DNA from: Pseudoalteromonas rubra
GTDB taxonomy: Bacteria; Pseudomonadota; Gammaproteobacteria; Enterobacterales; Alteromonadaceae
Direction of reading: 5' to 3'
Assembly (NCBI RefSeq): GCF_005887095.1
Contig: NZ_PNCI01000002.1
Coordinates: 1-64,000, forward strand
DNA: 64,000 nt
Position 1 is the first letter of the stretch. Each line of letters starts with the position of its first letter. Positions 62,370 through 64,000 of this stretch are shown piece by piece. Position numbers and translations under genes: made by a program. The notes beneath the pieces are model-generated. The model did no database searches, was not told the DNA's origin, and was given only the letters and a program-made list of their open reading frames with translations.

Positions 62370-62394
62370 GGGGTTAGCGTTAAACCCTAACCCC
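62370..62394 (-). promoter_or_regulatory. intergenic hairpin between the dockerin and cohesin genes
   Basis: GGGGTTAG (62370-62377) pairs with CTAACCCC (62387-62394) with a 9-base loop. It lies between the two co-directional genes; a run of U follows on the minus strand (CTTTATATCAATTTT). It may terminate part of the transcripts or stabilise the processed upstream mRNA. Confidence 0.6.
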
Positions 62395-62403
62395 ATTTAT
62401 TAG

Positions 62404-64000
62404 TTACCAGCTTTGTGGTCCTTGTTTACCAAAGTTGGCACCCAGCAGGGTTAAATCTCGCAGGTTGATGGCGCCGTCGCGGTTAAAGTCGGCAGCCATG
62501 ACGTAGCCATTTTGTTGACCTTCTATTGAGCGATAAGCGCCCAGCAGCAGGGTCAGGTCGGCAATGTCGATTTGGTTATCGCCATTGCTGTCACCGCCCA
62601 CCAGGTTGATCTGACCAAAGTCGATATCAGCCTGACCCGCTGCCAGGTTGACCTGTTTTTCGGCCGTGAGATATCCCGGAGCACTTAACGCCATGGTGAC
62701 GTTACCCAGGCCAACGCGGACAGAGAAGCTGCCATCCGGGTTAATGGTGACGGGCTGGCCGTTGATTAAGAGCGTCACAAAGGTGTAGTCGCCAGCGGTG
62801 CTCAGGCTGGAAATGTTGCCAGTTAAGGTGACGGACTCCGCAATGGTGAAGGCGTAGTCGGTACTGTTTTGTAGCAGGTAATTGCCTTGCTGGTCGGTCA
62901 TTTGCGCTTGCAGGGTTAGATTAACGGTGCCCGCTTGCTCGGCAATCAGAGTAACAGCGGCAAAATCGCCTTCGCCCGACTTGGCGGTGGCCGGGGCCAT
63001 CAGTGCGAGGGCACCATCCCATTGGTTGTCACTGATACCCATGGGCACGGATAAACGTTCATCCGACGGTAGAAACTCGCCATATTCACCACCAGAGATA
63101 CGAGCTTTGCTGGTGTCACTCAGGCTCACCACGGCATCCAGGCCATATACATCGGCGCCCAATACGTTCAGTGGAAGCGTCAGTATGTCACCTTCCAGCA
63201 CGGGAGATGGTGGTAAGGACAGAGCCATGGCATTGACAGGTACTGCTTCAAGCTGAAATCGCTGAGCATAAATATTGTAGTCTCCGACTGGTTCTTTGTG
63301 AGACCAGCCAATCACGAAGTCATTGGAGGTTGTAGCCTTGATAATGGGTGATACCTGTTTTTCTTGCGTTATATTGTTTACCAGGAACTCAGCACCGTGA
63401 GCTGTATCATCGGCTGTGAATACTTGCGCATAAACCCCGTCTTCGCTGCCATCTTGCTCAGTGCTTTGCCAGCTTATGATATAACCCCCATTGTCCAAAG
63501 CGGCTATAGATGGAGAAGACTGAACACCACCGCTAAAGGTGTTTACCTTAAACTCACTACTTTGTGCAACGCCGGTTGTATCATAGCGTTGAGCATAAAT
63601 CCCTCTGCCAGCACTTTGCCATGTGATTAGAAAGTCACCGTTACTCAGTTGTGTACTTTTGGCTGAGGATTGTATAGATAATGCATATCCATTTGCTCTA
63701 TATGCGCGACCTATAGTAGCTCCGCTAGCATCGAACCTTTGTGCACCGATCCCGTCATTATCTCCACCTATCTTTCCGCTCCAGACCATAAAAAAGCCAC
63801 CGTTATTGGTGTTAGTAATATGTGGAGCGCTGGCATCTTGAACTGCATCGGTTTGTGCTACCTCTGTGCCATCAGCAGTAAAAACCTTTGCGTAAGAATA
63901 GTATTTATTACTAATACCACTGCGTCCATTAAACACATCTGTCCAGCCAATCGCGAATCCCCCGTTGTCAATAGCGGTGATTGAATGGCCGGCAAATCGC
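62404..64000 (-). CDS. repeat protein with cohesin-like, carboxypeptidase-like and dockerin domains (partial at window end)
   Basis: The frame stays open to the window edge and continues outside it; an inner GTG at 63936 should not be taken as the start. The N-terminal part holds about six repeats of the pattern NGGF-I-W (for example GGFAIGWTD, GGFFMVWSG, GDFLITWQS), each about 50 residues. A cohesin-like domain follows (ALSLPPSPVLEGDILTLPLNVLGADVYGLDAVVSL), then a carboxypeptidase-regulatory-like domain (NPDGSFSVRVGLGNVTMALSAPGYLTAEKQVNL) and a C-terminal dockerin I with two Ca-binding loops (DSNGDNQIDIADLTLL and DFNRDGAINLRDLTLL). The protein is exported or surface-bound. The next gene is a cohesin protein, so the pair may assemble through the dockerin. 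Confidence 0.85.
   Translation of the reverse strand, partial: RFAGHSITAIDNGGFAIGWTDVFNGRSGISNKYYSYAKVFTADGTEVAQTDAVQDASAPHITNTNNGGFFMVWSGKIGGDNDGIGAQRFDASGATIGRAYRANGYALSIQSSAKSTQLSNGDFLITWQSAGRGIYAQRYDTTGVAQSSEFKVNTFSGGVQSSPSIAALDNGGYIISWQSTEQDGSEDGVYAQVFTADDTAHGAEFLVNNITQEKQVSPIIKATTSNDFVIGWSHKEPVGDYNIYAQRFQLEAVPVNAMALSLPPSPVLEGDILTLPLNVLGADVYGLDAVVSLSDTSKARISGGEYGEFLPSDERLSVPMGISDNQWDGALALMAPATAKSGEGDFAAVTLIAEQAGTVNLTLQAQMTDQQGNYLLQNSTDYAFTIAESVTLTGNISSLSTAGDYTFVTLLINGQPVTINPDGSFSVRVGLGNVTMALSAPGYLTAEKQVNLAAGQADIDFGQINLVGGDSNGDNQIDIADLTLLLGAYRSIEGQQNGYVMAADFNRDGAINLRDLTLLGANFGKQGPQSW

Overview
The window looks like a chromosomal segment of a marine gammaproteobacterium, most probably Pseudoalteromonas or a close relative. 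This is judged from the gene content: CreBCD, a DbpA/RhlE helicase pair, zinc-independent L31/L36 paralogues behind a Zur-type operator, ArfA, an HscC-type Hsp70 with a J-protein, and many small secreted proteins and lipoproteins. It is mostly ordinary chromosome, densely coded, with short transcription units that are often convergent and separated by strong hairpins. No rRNA, tRNA or CRISPR array was seen.

Layout. 1-3.7 kb: a translationally coupled pair, a CARDB-like lipoprotein followed by a HEAT-repeat exported protein. 3.9-8.4 kb: creB-creC-creD with a divergent beta-barrel protein. 8.4-17 kb: an XRE/DUF2975 pair, an S9 peptidase, DUF2306 and acyltransferase membrane proteins, a cytochrome b561, and a KefC-type antiporter preceded by an overlapping 36-codon ORF. 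17-23.5 kb: a multi-PAS chemoreceptor, an MscS channel, ChrA with a divergent LysR regulator, and a lone GG-leader peptide gene. 23.6-33.2 kb: a GH20 hexosaminidase, a serine hydrolase, a Spondin_N lipoprotein, a periplasmic solute-binding protein, a lone ExbD and secreted proteins of unknown role. 33.4-37.6 kb: rpmJ2-rpmE2, a dispersed repeat, dbpA, rhlE and a small XRE regulator. 37.7-39.4 kb: three helically phased direct repeats in front of a tandem cystatin-like gene. 39.4-45.7 kb: a di-haem peroxidase with an N-terminal FN3 domain, a Tat-exported intradiol dioxygenase, a methyltransferase, small unknown proteins and a lone FetB permease. 45.8-50.2 kb: nitronate monooxygenase, an alpha/beta hydrolase, arfA, a PH-domain protein, an ArsR-like regulator and NIPSNAP/ABM proteins. 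50.2-58 kb: a TPR histidine kinase, a DsbC-like protein, a CadC-like regulator, a BASS transporter and hscC with its J-protein. 58-64 kb: ctlX and an AGCS symporter, a patch of direct repeats with an IS110 remnant, a DUF2805 gene, and a cohesin gene next to a dockerin gene that runs off the window.

The most interesting points are the cohesin-dockerin gene pair at the right edge, the tandem cystatin gene with its three 11-bp-phased repeats beside a divergent XRE gene, the orphan RiPP-like precursor, the ORF overlapping the kefC start, the arfA terminator hairpin that contains the stop codon, and a symporter whose C-terminus is encoded by a repeat. All functional statements are based on motif reading by eye; no database search was run.
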